64,000 bases of DNA, from NCBI GenBank assembly GCA_020631815.1, contig JACKGW010000008.1:1-64000 (forward strand). The letters are read 5' to 3'. Made by a program: the position numbers and the translations under genes. Shown in pieces: positions 32,558 to 41,987 of the stretch (positions are counted from its first letter, which is position 1; each line of letters opens with the position of its first letter). Under the pieces are notes generated by a model. The model was not told the origin of the DNA, did not search any database, and saw only the letters and a list, made by a program, of their open reading frames with translations. Origin of the DNA: Planctomycetota bacterium (GTDB lineage Bacteria > Planctomycetota > PLA2 > JAEUHO01).

Positions 32558-34477
32558 TCAACGCGGGGTGATCACCGCCTGCGTTCCGCGCTTCAGGAAC
32601 AACACGGCCATCGCAGTGTCCAAGATGCTCTCTTCCCAGGTGCCGTTGTCGTTCTGCATGAGCAGCAGGTGGATGGCGCCCTCCCAGTACCAGTCGTGGT
32701 CGCCGATCCAGCGGATGCCCGTGAGCATCGACGCGCGCTCGAGGCCGTACAGGTAGTAGAGATGGAAGTAGCGCCCCTGGTTGGGGTTGCCCCACGCGGC
32801 CCAGTGCTCGTCCAACGACGCGAAGCCATCGCGAATCGCGTCGAGCACCTGCTGGCGATCGGCGCCGCCGTAGCTGGCGCTTCGTGTGCGGGCCAGCGCC
32901 CCGTCGGCGATGGCCAAGCTGGAGATGCCGGCGCAGGTCATGCTGCCGTAGGTGCTCGTGTACGGTCGCTCATGGTCGTCGCCGAGCCACGAGTAGCCCC
33001 AGCCGCGCGCCTGGATGGACTGCGCGTAGCGTGAGCCCGTCCCGTAGCGCGGCGTGTCGTCGCGCGCGTCCTTCAGCACGAAGCCGCGCTGGACGGGGCC
33101 AGCAGCTCGTTGCTCCTGGAGGAAGTGGGCGATCACGCGGCGCCACACGGTCGCCGGCACCTTGACCCCCAGCAGCTGACCGGCGTGCAGGCCCAGGACG
33201 GCGAGCTGCGAGTTGCTGTTGTCCCAGTAGCCCGACGCGTCGGGTCCCGGCGGCTTGCCGGCGGGCTCCCTCGGGGGGCGCCCCAGCGCACGCATGTGTC
33301 GACCGGGATAGCCCCAACGCAGCGGCTCGTCGCGTCCCGTCACCGCGCGGCGGGAAGGCGGCTGGCGGCCGGGCGGGCCACGCCGTTCCTCCTGGGGCCC
33401 GAGCCCCGTCTCGAGCAGGAATCGGACGGTGCGTTCGGCGACGGCCAGCTCCTCGGGGGCGACGGCGCGTTCGCCATGCTCGGCATCGGCGCGACGCTCA
33501 CCCCGGCCCAGCTCGGCGATCGGAGCCGCCAACGACTCGAGGCATGCCAAGAGCAGTCCCGCTTCGTACGTGGTCTTCGCTTCCTGCTTCAGCAGCCACG
33601 CGATGCTCGGTTCGATGTCCGGCGTGCGACCCGTCCCCCCCTTGGTCGAGGCGAGGACGGCCAGCGCGGTCTGGCCCAGCGGCCAGGGACTTCGGGAGGC
33701 CCAGCTGCCGTTCGGGTCGCGACGGCTGCGCAGGGCTTCGAGCCCACGATCGATCGCGCGGCTGACGTCCGCTTCGAAGCCCTGGTAGCGGTGGGCGTAG
33801 CGTCGCACGAAGCGCACCTGCCCCTGCATCAGCAGGCGCGAGCCGAAGGGGACGCTGCTCCCGTTCGGCCGGGTCGCACCCAGGGCCCGGTCCACCGAGA
33901 GGTCGAAGCTGGCCTCGCGCAGCTGACCGGCCTCCACGTCGAACGTGGACGTCCACGTGAGGAGGCCGCCGCCGCGTCGATCGTCGGGCACGGACTCGTC
34001 CATGCTGAAGGGGCGCACGTCGAAGGCGACCATGCCGCGCAGCCGCACCAGTCCGTCGTCGTCCTTTCGTCCCGTGATCTTGCCCCGCGCGGCAACGCCG
34101 CCGTGCTGGCGTCCATACGGTGTCAGCGTCTCGACGACCTTGCGCGTACCGCCGGGCACCAGCGCTTGGCGCGGGGCCCAGAACACGTAGGGGAGGAGGA
34201 TCGACTCCTCGTCCCAGAGCGGGCGCATGGGGCGCTCGCCGAGCTGCAGCTCGTAGCCGAAGAAGCCGAGCGTGCTGCGCAGCGGGTCGGGCACACCCTC
34301 GTCGGGGTTGCTCTCCGAGCCGTAGCGCTCCAGCTCGACCCGGTAGTGCAGAAACTCGTGGGGCTCGGCACGCCAGGGGCCGTGGCTGGCCTCGGGTCGT
34401 GCGGACGCGCCCGACGAGACGAGCACGAGCGTCGCTGCCATGGCCAGGACGCGAGGGGCTGTGCGGCGGCGAGGCAT
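32558..34477 (-). CDS. secreted cyclase-like alpha/alpha-toroid protein
   Basis: A 639-residue protein with a signal peptide (VLAMAATLVLVSSGASA). Residues ~30-230 are a beta-rich region with no recognised family. The C-terminal ~400 residues have helix-pair repeats of the squalene-hopene cyclase/prenyltransferase toroid type (FEADVSRAIDRGLEALRSRRDPNGSW; SNSQLAVLGLHAGQLLG; GSMTCAGISSLAIADGAL). The QW-like motifs are weak and the DxDD proton donor of cyclases is absent, so a terpene cyclase activity is unlikely. Similar secreted proteins are common in planctomycetes and are thought to be binding proteins. It lies 65 bases downstream of the ECF sigma gene, on the same strand, so they may be co-transcribed. 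Confidence 0.75.
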   Translation of the reverse strand: MPRRRTAPRVLAMAATLVLVSSGASARPEASHGPWRAEPHEFLHYRVELERYGSESNPDEGVPDPLRSTLGFFGYELQLGERPMRPLWDEESILLPYVFWAPRQALVPGGTRKVVETLTPYGRQHGGVAARGKITGRKDDDGLVRLRGMVAFDVRPFSMDESVPDDRRGGGLLTWTSTFDVEAGQLREASFDLSVDRALGATRPNGSSVPFGSRLLMQGQVRFVRRYAHRYQGFEADVSRAIDRGLEALRSRRDPNGSWASRSPWPLGQTALAVLASTKGGTGRTPDIEPSIAWLLKQEAKTTYEAGLLLACLESLAAPIAELGRGERRADAEHGERAVAPEELAVAERTVRFLLETGLGPQEERRGPPGRQPPSRRAVTGRDEPLRWGYPGRHMRALGRPPREPAGKPPGPDASGYWDNSNSQLAVLGLHAGQLLGVKVPATVWRRVIAHFLQEQRAAGPVQRGFVLKDARDDTPRYGTGSRYAQSIQARGWGYSWLGDDHERPYTSTYGSMTCAGISSLAIADGALARTRSASYGGADRQQVLDAIRDGFASLDEHWAAWGNPNQGRYFHLYYLYGLERASMLTGIRWIGDHDWYWEGAIHLLLMQNDNGTWEESILDTAMAVLFLKRGTQAVITPR

Positions 34478-34542
34478 GCGGGCTCCGAGGACCGTCTACC
34501 CCTACCAACGTCCCCGAGGACCGCGGTGCATCCGCGCGTTGC

Positions 34543-35172
34543 TCAGTCGCTCAAGGCGTCCTTCAGACCCGGGCCCACGCGGGCGAGGAGCCGCACGTAG
34601 CGCTGGCGGACCGCATCCTCGGTCGCTGCACCGAGGCGGTCGGCGATCTCGCGGAAGGTGATCCCGTCCACGACCCGCATCTCGATGAGCAGGCGGTCCG
34701 AGGGGTCCAGGTCGGCAAGCGCCGACTGGATGCGCTCGGCGCGCTCGTTGCGTGCGGCCACCTGGCTGGGGGAGGTGGCGCCGGCGAAGTGGCCACCGGG
34801 CTCCTCGAGCGGCACCTGGCGGTCCACCGCGCGCTTGCCCGCACCGTGGTGGCGAGCCGCCATCTGGATCTTGCGCTCGGTGATCTTCAGCAGCCACGCC
34901 ACGAAGGGGCGCTCGCCCTCGAACTCGAGGTCGCGGCCTTCGAGGTCGCGCACGGCCAGCGCGAGGCTCGACTGGAGGATGTCCTCCGTCTCGATGCGCC
35001 GCCTGAGGCGCTGGCCGACGCGGCGGCTGACGTGGTCCCGGACGCGCTCCATGTAGGTGCGCACGAGCTCGTCGGTGGCCTGGCGGTCGCCCGCCGCCGC
35101 CCGCTTCACCAGGGCGATCAGCTCCCTGTCATCCATCGTCAGGCCAGCGTAACAGCCTCGCGTCGGGTGCAT
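34543..35172 (-). CDS. ECF-type RNA polymerase sigma factor
   Basis: A 209-residue sigma factor with region 2 (VRTYMERVRDHVSRRVG; ETEDILQSSLALAVRDLEG; FEGERPFVAWLLKITERKIQMAARHHG) and region 4 (LADLDPSDRLLIEMRVVDGITFREIADRLGAATEDAVRQRYVRLLARV). ATG 35172 has an excellent GAGGAGGG seven bases upstream; the internal ATG 35136 has none, so the longer form is preferred. No anti-sigma gene is adjacent. The downstream secreted toroid gene on the same strand may be part of its unit or regulon. The region 2.4 and 4.2 sequences resemble planctomycete-specific ECF groups. Confidence 0.88.
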   Translation of the reverse strand: MHPTRGCYAGLTMDDRELIALVKRAAAGDRQATDELVRTYMERVRDHVSRRVGQRLRRRIETEDILQSSLALAVRDLEGRDLEFEGERPFVAWLLKITERKIQMAARHHGAGKRAVDRQVPLEEPGGHFAGATSPSQVAARNERAERIQSALADLDPSDRLLIEMRVVDGITFREIADRLGAATEDAVRQRYVRLLARVGPGLKDALSD

Positions 35173-35297
35173 GCGTGTCCCTCCTCGCACCCTGGGAAGT
35201 GCGAAGGGGGATGCGAATCGACGCCGGACCCGCAAAGGCGTGCAATTGCCCGTCGGCGGGGGTTGACTGGGGACCTTCACGCACGGAGGTCCGTCCG

Positions 35298-35405
35298 ATG
35301 GCCAAGGGTCAGATCAACAAGGGCAAGAGCAACAAGCCCAAGCTCACCGCCAAGGAGAAGGACGCCAAGCGCAAGGAGAAGCGCGCCAAGCGCGCCGGCT
35401 CCTGA
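35298..35405 (+). CDS. small basic lysine-rich protein (MAKGQ type, 35 residues)
   Basis: Starts MAKGQINKGKSNKPK and ends in a Lys/Arg/Ala-rich helix (KEKRAKRAGS). About half the residues are Lys or Arg. A good GGAGG lies at 35285-35289, nine bases before ATG 35298. Proteins that begin M(A/S)KGQ followed by Lys/Asn and then a basic tail are widespread small hypothetical proteins in several phyla; nucleic-acid binding is a guess from charge. It is divergent from the sigma gene and convergent with the membrane protein that follows. Confidence 0.75.
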   Translation: MAKGQINKGKSNKPKLTAKEKDAKRKEKRAKRAGS

Positions 35406-35433
35406 CGTACGGCGGCTTCGCCCCGCGACGCGC

Positions 35434-36891
35434 TCAGCGCCCCACCGGCTTGCCCGCGGCCACGGCGGCTTCGTGCCATTGGTGGCGGTAGAGCGTCCAC
35501 CTTCGCCACGACCTGACGTCCCACGAGAGGCGCTCCGCCCAGTACGCGCACTTGGCCAGGGCCGCGGTCCGTAGCTCGTCGTCCCCGGCTTCGCGGGCCA
35601 GTCGGGCCCAGGCCGGGGCCGCCGCTTCGCCGAGGTCCTCCAGGTAGCGGGTGTCGAGCGCCAGGCCCTCGCCACGCACTTCGCGGCACGTCGAGACGTT
35701 CCAGCGGGCGATCGTCTCGTCCACGGGCAGCGCCGAGACCACGGTGAGCAGCGCCAACGTCGCCACGGCGTTCGCACCGACCAGCCAGCGCGTCGATCGA
35801 CCCGCGAAGACGCGCACGGCGACCAGCACGAGGCCGATCCCGACCAGCAGCATCCACACGAAGGCGGCCACCCGCCAGCGCGTGAGCGAGTACGCGTCCA
35901 CATAGTGGACGAGCCGCGTGATCGCGAACGCGGTCAGGGCGACGTTCTGCGCGAGGAACAGGAGCACGCCACGGCGCGCGCGGCGGCCCGGCGGCGTGCC
36001 GCCGTCGCGGAACGCAGCGAGCACGAAGCCCGCCGCCAAGACCGTCGCCACCATCAAGGGCCACGCCCCCTCGCGTGCGTACGCCGCTGGCGTGACGTCA
36101 GCCGGCAGCGGCACGCCCAGCATGAGGTGCCGCACGTCCAGCACGTTCTGCAGCGCGAAGAGCACGTTGCCCACGAGGAGGCCGCGCAGGAGCGTGGGCT
36201 CGGACACGGGCGCCTCGCTGGCAGGCAGTCGGCGGCGACGCGTGCGAGGCAAGCCGGCGCGCGTGCGCAGCAGGCCCCACGTCACGGCGCCGAATAGGAT
36301 CCAGAAGAGCGCGCGCAGCGGGTCGAGCAGCTCGGAGACGCGGCCCAGCTTGGAGGCGAGCGCGGCGAGCCACGAGGCCAAGACGGGGTTGGCCACCGTG
36401 AACAACGCCAGGAACACGGCCCCCAGGCCCAAGGCCGGGCCCCAGCGGCGCAGCCCGGCGGCGAAGGGGCCTCGGGCCGTGGCGGTGTCGCCCCAGCGCA
36501 GGACCTGCCTGAGGTCACGCGGGGCCTGCAGCGGGAGCCGGCGGACGAACGAGACCAGCCGCTGGAGCCAGGCTCCCAGGTCCGGCGCCACGCCGTGGCG
36601 GCGGACGATCGCCAAGAGGGCGAGGGCCAGGGCCGTCAGCAGACCCCCCAGACGGGTGGGCTCCAGGGCCAGGCTCGCGGCCAGGACCAGCACCCAGGCG
36701 AGGGTCCAGCGGCTCGCCGCCGAGCGGCCGTGCCCGCTGCCCGCAGCGACCACGCCAAGGCCCAAGAGCCCCACGAACAGGGCCATGTTGGCCCCGATGC
36801 CCTGGCGGAAGAGCAGCACGTCCGCCGCCGCGACGAGCAGCGTGGCGACCACGATCTGGGTCGCGAGACGGCGGCGAGCGGGCGGGGCCAT
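35434..36891 (-). CDS. DUF4153/DUF4173-like polytopic membrane protein
   Basis: A 485-residue protein with about ten membrane helices (for example IVVATLLVAAADVLLF, GANMALFVGLLGLGVVAAG, WTLAWVLVLAASLAL, ALGLGAVFLALFTVANPVLASWL, VLLFLAQNVALTAFAITRLVHYV, VAAFVWMLLVGIGLVLVAV). The start DVLLFRQGIGANM and the RLVHYVDAYSLTRWR segment fit the DUF4153/4173 group, whose role is unknown. The last ~90 residues form a soluble tail with Trp and Arg. ATG 36891 is preferred because GGGGGAG lies nine bases upstream. Confidence 0.75.
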   Translation of the reverse strand: MAPPARRRLATQIVVATLLVAAADVLLFRQGIGANMALFVGLLGLGVVAAGSGHGRSAASRWTLAWVLVLAASLALEPTRLGGLLTALALALLAIVRRHGVAPDLGAWLQRLVSFVRRLPLQAPRDLRQVLRWGDTATARGPFAAGLRRWGPALGLGAVFLALFTVANPVLASWLAALASKLGRVSELLDPLRALFWILFGAVTWGLLRTRAGLPRTRRRRLPASEAPVSEPTLLRGLLVGNVLFALQNVLDVRHLMLGVPLPADVTPAAYAREGAWPLMVATVLAAGFVLAAFRDGGTPPGRRARRGVLLFLAQNVALTAFAITRLVHYVDAYSLTRWRVAAFVWMLLVGIGLVLVAVRVFAGRSTRWLVGANAVATLALLTVVSALPVDETIARWNVSTCREVRGEGLALDTRYLEDLGEAAAPAWARLAREAGDDELRTAALAKCAYWAERLSWDVRSWRRWTLYRHQWHEAAVAAGKPVGR

Positions 36892-37025
36892 GGCGGAGTC
36901 TCCCCCGCGCTGCATCGCGCACAACCCCCCGCGGCGCGGGCCGTGAAAGGACGGAGGTCCGGGGCGGTCGAACAGGGGGTGTGCTGGGAACAGGGCCCCT
37001 GGGCTAGACTTCACCTCCGGTTCGC

Positions 37026-38546
37026 TTGCTGACCTCCCACGCTCGCCCTCTCCGCCCGCGCGTCGTGCCCGCCCTGTTGGCCGGGCTCGCACTGTTGCTT
37101 GCCGGTTGCGGTGGGGGTGGTGGAGGCGGCGCCGGTCCGCTTCCCGCGAGCTTCCGCGTCCTCACCAGCACGCCGGCGGCCCACAGCGTCAACGTGGCGC
37201 GCGACCAGGTCATCACGGTGCGCATGACCGAGGGCGTCCAGCCGAGCTCGGTGACGTCCACGTCGATCGTGGTCACGGCCACCGGCGTCGGCGTCATTGC
37301 GGGTACCGCCAGCCACATCCCCAGCGGTGACGGCAGCGAGCTGCGTTGGACCCCGAGCGAGCTCTTCCCGGGCGCGACGGACCACGTCATCACGGTCTCG
37401 GCCGACATCGCCAGCACGAGCGGCCAACGCCTTGGAACGGCGGCGACCATCCCGTTCCGCTCCGCGCCGGACGCACCCATCGGCATCCCGCAGGCCGCGG
37501 ACTTGCGCGCCGCACTCGGCGGCTTGTCCGTCGGCCGTCAGAGCCATCGCGCCACGCTCCTGCAGGACGGCCGCGTCCTGGTCACGGGTGGCTTCACCCA
37601 GAACTCCGCCGTCACCGACGTGGCCGAGGTGTTCGATCCCACCCAGGACCGCTTCTTCACGCTCGGTTCCGTGCTCGGTCGGGGGCGCGCCGCGCACGCG
37701 CAGGTGCTGTTGCCCGACGGTCGCGTCCTGATCTGCGGCGGTCGCTACGAAACGGCGCCCGGCGTGTTCGCCGTCACGGACGAGACCGAGATCTTCGACC
37801 CGGCGTTCCTCTCGTTCCAGCCATCCGGTCGCCTCAACACCGGCCGCTACGACCACGCCATCGTCGTCCTCGAGGACGGTCGGGTGCTCGTGTCCGGCGG
37901 CACCAACTCGAGCCGCCTGGACTTGGACGACGCCGAGGTCTGGAACCCGGCCACCGGTGAGTGGAGCGTGTTCTCGGGCCAGATGGCCGCGCGGCGCGCC
38001 ACGCACGCCATGGTGCCCTTCGGCCCCAACCGCTTCCTCGTGCTCGGGGGCAGCGTCGCGCTCTATGGCGAGCTGCTCGACATCAACGCGGGCACTTTCA
38101 CGGCGACCAACGTTCCCGCCCAAGAGGGCCAGCGCTTCGGGCCGGTGGCGGCCAACTTCGCCAGCGGCGCGGCCATCCTCGCGGGCGGTGACCTCGGGGG
38201 TCGCGTGGTCTACGCGCTCGCGGGAACGCCCTTCCTCCAGAACACGGGCAGCAACCTCTGGCGCCCGCGCTCCTACGCCACGGGCACCCTGATCGCACCC
38301 GACCGCTTCTTCGTTGCCGGCGGCATCGACTTCCAGAACGACTTCTTCGACGGCACGTGCGACATCGTGATCGAAGGCGGCCCCACGGGCAGCCGGACGT
38401 TCACCACCGACGTGCGCTTCCCCACGGGCATGGCCAGCCACACCGCCACGCTGCTCGACAACGGCAACGTCATGTTCTGCGGCGGCCTCAACGAGAACGG
38501 CCTCCTGCCCAACCTCAAGGCCACCTACATCCTCGAGGTGGACTGA
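37026..38546 (+). CDS. lipoprotein with Ig-like (Big_5) domain and kelch repeats
   Basis: About 506 residues. N-terminal signal with lipobox (LLAGLALLLAGC, Cys near residue 28), then Gly-rich spacer, then an Ig-like Big_5 domain (STPAAHSVNVARDQVITVRMTEGVQPSSV). From about residue 165 on there are kelch-type blades (LLQDGRVLVTGGFTQNSAVTDVAEVFDP; LLPDGRVLICGGRYE; VLEDGRVLVSGGTNSSRLDLDDAEVWNP; NRFLVLGGSVA; LLDNGNVMFCGGLNENG), giving a likely beta-propeller. Surface-exposed binding protein is the best reading. TTG 37026 was used; GTG 37065 just before the signal core is another option and neither has a clear ribosome site. Confidence 0.75.
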   Translation: MLTSHARPLRPRVVPALLAGLALLLAGCGGGGGGGAGPLPASFRVLTSTPAAHSVNVARDQVITVRMTEGVQPSSVTSTSIVVTATGVGVIAGTASHIPSGDGSELRWTPSELFPGATDHVITVSADIASTSGQRLGTAATIPFRSAPDAPIGIPQAADLRAALGGLSVGRQSHRATLLQDGRVLVTGGFTQNSAVTDVAEVFDPTQDRFFTLGSVLGRGRAAHAQVLLPDGRVLICGGRYETAPGVFAVTDETEIFDPAFLSFQPSGRLNTGRYDHAIVVLEDGRVLVSGGTNSSRLDLDDAEVWNPATGEWSVFSGQMAARRATHAMVPFGPNRFLVLGGSVALYGELLDINAGTFTATNVPAQEGQRFGPVAANFASGAAILAGGDLGGRVVYALAGTPFLQNTGSNLWRPRSYATGTLIAPDRFFVAGGIDFQNDFFDGTCDIVIEGGPTGSRTFTTDVRFPTGMASHTATLLDNGNVMFCGGLNENGLLPNLKATYILEVD

Positions 38547-38602
38547 GGGGCGTCGCATGTGGGTAGGCTTCGCCTCCCGCCACCACGCGTGAACGAGCGG
38601 GC

Positions 38603-40705
38603 GTGACTTCGGCAGGCGCCAGCAACGGTTCACGAAGCCGCTACAGGTATCTCGCTATCGCGGTGTGCCTCGCCATCGCCACCGCGCTGGTGTGGCCGCG
38701 GCCGCCCGATCCCGGCGAGCACCTCGCAGGCGGAGCGCCAATTCGGGCTGCGGAGACAACCACGGGGCCTGTGCTTCGAGGTGCAGGAGCGGAGCCGGCA
38801 GCTGCGAGCCCGGAACAGCCCTCAGAGCTTGGCACCCGCTCGGCCGACGTGGCTGTCCGGGGGCGAGTCGTCAGTGTAGAGGGTGCGCCTCTGGCTGGAG
38901 CCGCCGTTCGTGTCTTGGCAGCATCGGCCACTCCGCTGTCGGATCCGACAGTCACCCGCGAGCCAGCTACGGCGTCACCCGTCCTCACGGACGAGCGGGG
39001 CCTGTACGCAGTGTCGCCCTCCGACGGGGGCTGGCTGAGGCTTCTGATCTCCAAGCCAGGATTCTCCTCGAGCGCCATCGAGACTCGTGCGGACGGAGGT
39101 CTCCGCACGACCATTCTCGTGCGCACGGCTCACCTTGCGGGACGGGTGACGGGCCCTAGTGGTCGCGCCGTCGAGGGGGCGCTTGTCACGCTGCAGACCA
39201 CGCACGTCGTGGGTGTCCATGGCCAGCGGGAGTGCGCGACGGACGAAGATGGACGCTTCGCCTTCGAGGAGGTGGACGCCGAGCCTGAGAGCGGGCGTCG
39301 TGAGCGGGCCAGCTACCTCCGGGTGCAGGCCGCTGGCTTCGCGATGTTCTCGACCGAGCGACTCGTCGTGGAGCCGGGCGCGTCGAAACACGTGGATGTC
39401 GTCCTGCATCCCGGCTGGTCCCTGTCCGTTCTCGTGCTGGACGCCTCGACCCAGCGGCCCGTTCCCAGCGCGCACGTCGCACTCTGGGGAAGTCGGCTCC
39501 GAACCGTGGAGTCGAGGCTCGGCCAGCCGCCTGCAAGCCCGTGGACGTGGGAGGCCATTGCGCTAGCCATGGCGGACCGCGAGGGTCGCGTTCGCTTGGA
39601 GCACCTGCCGGCCGCCAGCTACCAGGAGCAGGCAGGCAGTCTGTCACCTAGCGAGTCGCATGAGTGGCTGGGGCAGGTGCTGGCGTGCCAGGACGGGTAC
39701 GCGTGCGCTGCTTCGGAGCAACTTGGCTACGACGCCGTTGACGGCTCCGAGGAGGAAATGACGCTCTATCTCGTGCCCGGGGTCGCTGCCCGGGGGCGCG
39801 TCTTGGACGAGATGGGAATTCCGCTGCGGGACGTGTACGTGCGAGCGGTCGTACCCGACGAGCTTGACCGTCTCTGGGCCGCGGATGCCGACGCAGCCGC
39901 GCAGTCCCATGTGTGGTGGGGGCTTAGCGATGATGACGGGGGCTTCCTGCTCCCGTCCGTGCCTGTCATCCATGACAGGCCCTTCGATATCGTCCTCCGG
40001 GCTCGCATCGACGGCCCGCGCGATGCCGCGTACGACGAGGTCGAGTCCACGGTGCGCATCGATCCGGCGACTCGCGACACGCTGATCCTGCCTGACATCG
40101 TGATGCCGTCCGCCCAAGGCCCGGGCGTGACGCTGCACGTTCTGGACGCAAGCGGACATGCCGTGGCGGGGGCCCAGGTGGACCGACTTGACATCCCGGG
40201 AGGGCGGCATGTGACCAACATCGACGGCGAGGCACGCCTCGCTTGGCGCAAGGTGCGCCCACCGCCTCACGAGCTCGTGCGCGTGCACCGCCGAGGCATG
40301 GGGACGCAGGTCATTCGTGTGACGCCGACAACTCCCCCAGCTATCACCGACCTCGTGTTGCATCCCGGTCGCACCATCTCGGGCATCGTGGAGGACGAGG
40401 AAGGACACCGGATCGCTCGGGCGCGAGTCGAGGCTGTGTGGCAGGCGTCCGATCAGGGGCCGCTTCCCGAGCAACTTGTCGGCACGCACTGGACACGTGT
40501 GTCGTGGTCCGACACGGGGCCGGACGGCTCGTTCGTCTTGGAGGACCTGCCCGGCGGCACGTTCCAAGTTCGCGCCCAGCCAAACGCCGCCCGTGTACTG
40601 CCGTTCGTGATGGGACAGTACGTGAGGCGCGAACCGAACGCCGGTGACGAACCCACTGTATCGGCCGGCGCATCGGGAGTCGTCGTAGTGCTTCGAACGC
40701 CATGA
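38603..40705 (+). CDS. secreted protein with carboxypeptidase-regulatory-like repeats
   Basis: A 700-residue protein anchored or exported through an N-terminal helix (YRYLAIAVCLAIATALVW). At least four or five beta-sandwich units of the CarboxypepD_reg type follow, each beginning with a pattern like VRGRVVSVEGAPLAGAAVRVLA, LAGRVTGPSGRAVEGALVTL, ARGRVLDEMGIPLRDVYVRAV or ISGIVEDEEGHRIARARVEA, and ending with a GxF(V/A)(F/L)xxL strand such as GSFVLEDLPGGTFQV. No catalytic residues are visible. Codon use is noticeably less GC-biased at third positions than in flanking genes (frequent GCA, GCT, CGA, TCG mixed), hinting at later acquisition or relaxed selection. GTG 38603 has only a weak GAGCGG upstream. 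Confidence 0.75.
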   Translation: MTSAGASNGSRSRYRYLAIAVCLAIATALVWPRPPDPGEHLAGGAPIRAAETTTGPVLRGAGAEPAAASPEQPSELGTRSADVAVRGRVVSVEGAPLAGAAVRVLAASATPLSDPTVTREPATASPVLTDERGLYAVSPSDGGWLRLLISKPGFSSSAIETRADGGLRTTILVRTAHLAGRVTGPSGRAVEGALVTLQTTHVVGVHGQRECATDEDGRFAFEEVDAEPESGRRERASYLRVQAAGFAMFSTERLVVEPGASKHVDVVLHPGWSLSVLVLDASTQRPVPSAHVALWGSRLRTVESRLGQPPASPWTWEAIALAMADREGRVRLEHLPAASYQEQAGSLSPSESHEWLGQVLACQDGYACAASEQLGYDAVDGSEEEMTLYLVPGVAARGRVLDEMGIPLRDVYVRAVVPDELDRLWAADADAAAQSHVWWGLSDDDGGFLLPSVPVIHDRPFDIVLRARIDGPRDAAYDEVESTVRIDPATRDTLILPDIVMPSAQGPGVTLHVLDASGHAVAGAQVDRLDIPGGRHVTNIDGEARLAWRKVRPPPHELVRVHRRGMGTQVIRVTPTTPPAITDLVLHPGRTISGIVEDEEGHRIARARVEAVWQASDQGPLPEQLVGTHWTRVSWSDTGPDGSFVLEDLPGGTFQVRAQPNAARVLPFVMGQYVRREPNAGDEPTVSAGASGVVVVLRTP

Positions 40706-40798
40706 CGGGAGTAGACAGGCACCCGGAAGCCCGCGGCTGCCGAGGGAGCACACGGCCCTATCGGATGCGCTCGAACCGCGACCCTGGGGTGCGGCGCG

Positions 40799-41722
40799 TC
40801 AGCGGCGGACGCCGTCGTAGCGGCCGCCGGGGTGGCCGCGGGCGGCAAGCCAGGAAGTAGTCGGCGGATCGCGCATGGGCCCGTCGCCAGGCGTCCAGCG
40901 GGCGCCGGTAGCAACGACCTCGTAGGGCACGGCGCCGAGCTCGGCGGCCGTCTTGCCGAAGGTGCTGGCGTACGTGCCCAGGATCGAGGAGCAGGTCGCG
41001 AGCGCGAGCAGGTCGACGAGCGCGTCCTGCACGGCTTCGACCGAGATGCGGTCTCGTGCGCGCTTGGGTAGCACGACGATGCGTTCCGAGCCGAAGTGCT
41101 GGCGTGCCGCGTCTTCGACGTCCGCAGCGTCGGTGGCGAGCAGGAAGCGAGCATCGGACCTCGCCTCGATCACCTGGTCCATGCGCGCGAAGAACGCCTC
41201 GGTGGGCGTGCGCTGGATGGCCAGCGCGTGGTCGCCGCGTCGGATGTGCACGCCGACGAGAGGGCCCGGTCCCACGTGCGCCTGCGCGTCGGCGACCCGC
41301 GCTGCGACACTTGGCGCGGGGCGGAGCCAGCCGAAGCCCGGCTCGTCCGCAAAGAAGCGGATCCACGTCTTCACGATGACGTGGCGGGACGCAGGCAGCT
41401 CGTGGAGCGGGTCGGCCTCGTCCACCAGCCAGGGCTGGATGTCCTCATGGCCGATGCGGATCGCGCCCTTCAGCCGCCAGCGCGCGTGACGCAAGCGACG
41501 CCGCATTCGATCGAAGCGGCTGTCCGAGCGCCACGTCGTGACGCGCACGATCTCAGGGGGGCGTTCGAGCAGCGTCTCGAAGGGTGCGCCCAACTCGTCG
41601 TGCAGCAGCCAGTCCAGCGCGATCTCGCGGCCCTGGGCGCGCGCGAGCGCGATGCCCGCATCGAGGACGCGCAGGCGATTGGCGAGGCCGTTACGTGGTT
41701 CGAGGAGGAGGGGCGCAGCCAT
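40799..41722 (-). CDS. fucosyltransferase-like glycosyltransferase
   Basis: A 307-residue protein. PRNGLANRLRVLDAGIALARAQGREIAL near the N-terminus and VGVHIRRGDHAL around residue 155 match the donor-binding (HxRRGD) motif of the alpha-1,2/alpha-1,6 fucosyltransferase and O-fucosyltransferase superfamily. Towards the end, LALATCSSILGTYASTFGKTAAEL is the third conserved motif, which contacts the nucleotide sugar. ATG 41722 has GGAGGCGA upstream. No polysaccharide genes surround it, so the acceptor is unknown. Donor GDP-fucose is inferred from family membership only. Confidence 0.7.
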   Translation of the reverse strand: MAAPLLLEPRNGLANRLRVLDAGIALARAQGREIALDWLLHDELGAPFETLLERPPEIVRVTTWRSDSRFDRMRRRLRHARWRLKGAIRIGHEDIQPWLVDEADPLHELPASRHVIVKTWIRFFADEPGFGWLRPAPSVAARVADAQAHVGPGPLVGVHIRRGDHALAIQRTPTEAFFARMDQVIEARSDARFLLATDAADVEDAARQHFGSERIVVLPKRARDRISVEAVQDALVDLLALATCSSILGTYASTFGKTAAELGAVPYEVVATGARWTPGDGPMRDPPTTSWLAARGHPGGRYDGVRR

Positions 41723-41739
41723 GGGCTCGCCTCCGTAGG

Positions 41740-41985
41740 GGCGAGGAAGCTTGCGCAACCGGGCTGGGCAAGCGCTTCCACGGAGCCAGACCCGGCGTCG
41801 CGCGTCGTCATCTTGGAGGGCGCTGAAGGGCCTTGCAAGCACGTCTCACGCGGATGGCGCGCCACCAGGAATGAGTTCCGCGCTCCGGCGCGGAGTGTGC
41901 GCTCGGGCTCTGCCCTCGCGGCAGGGGTGCTAGTCCCTACCACCCCTGCACCCCTCACGGTGCAGCGCCGGATCAGGCACCCGTG
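41740..41985. repeat. family C-like degenerate repeat block
   Basis: This 265-base gap between two minus-strand genes holds GAGCCAGACCCGGCGTCGCG near 41779 and CGCCGGATCAGGCACCC near 41966. These resemble GGTGTCAGACCCGGCG and GCCGGATCAGACACC in the copy at 51808-52012. Other text (CCTACCACCCCTGCACCCCT) is unrelated. No gene seen. Confidence 0.5.
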
Positions 41986-41987
41986 GC

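Noticed and set aside
32558..34477. Squalene-hopene cyclase
   Set aside because: The toroid helices are present, but the DxDD acid motif and strong QW repeats are missing, and the protein has a secretion signal.
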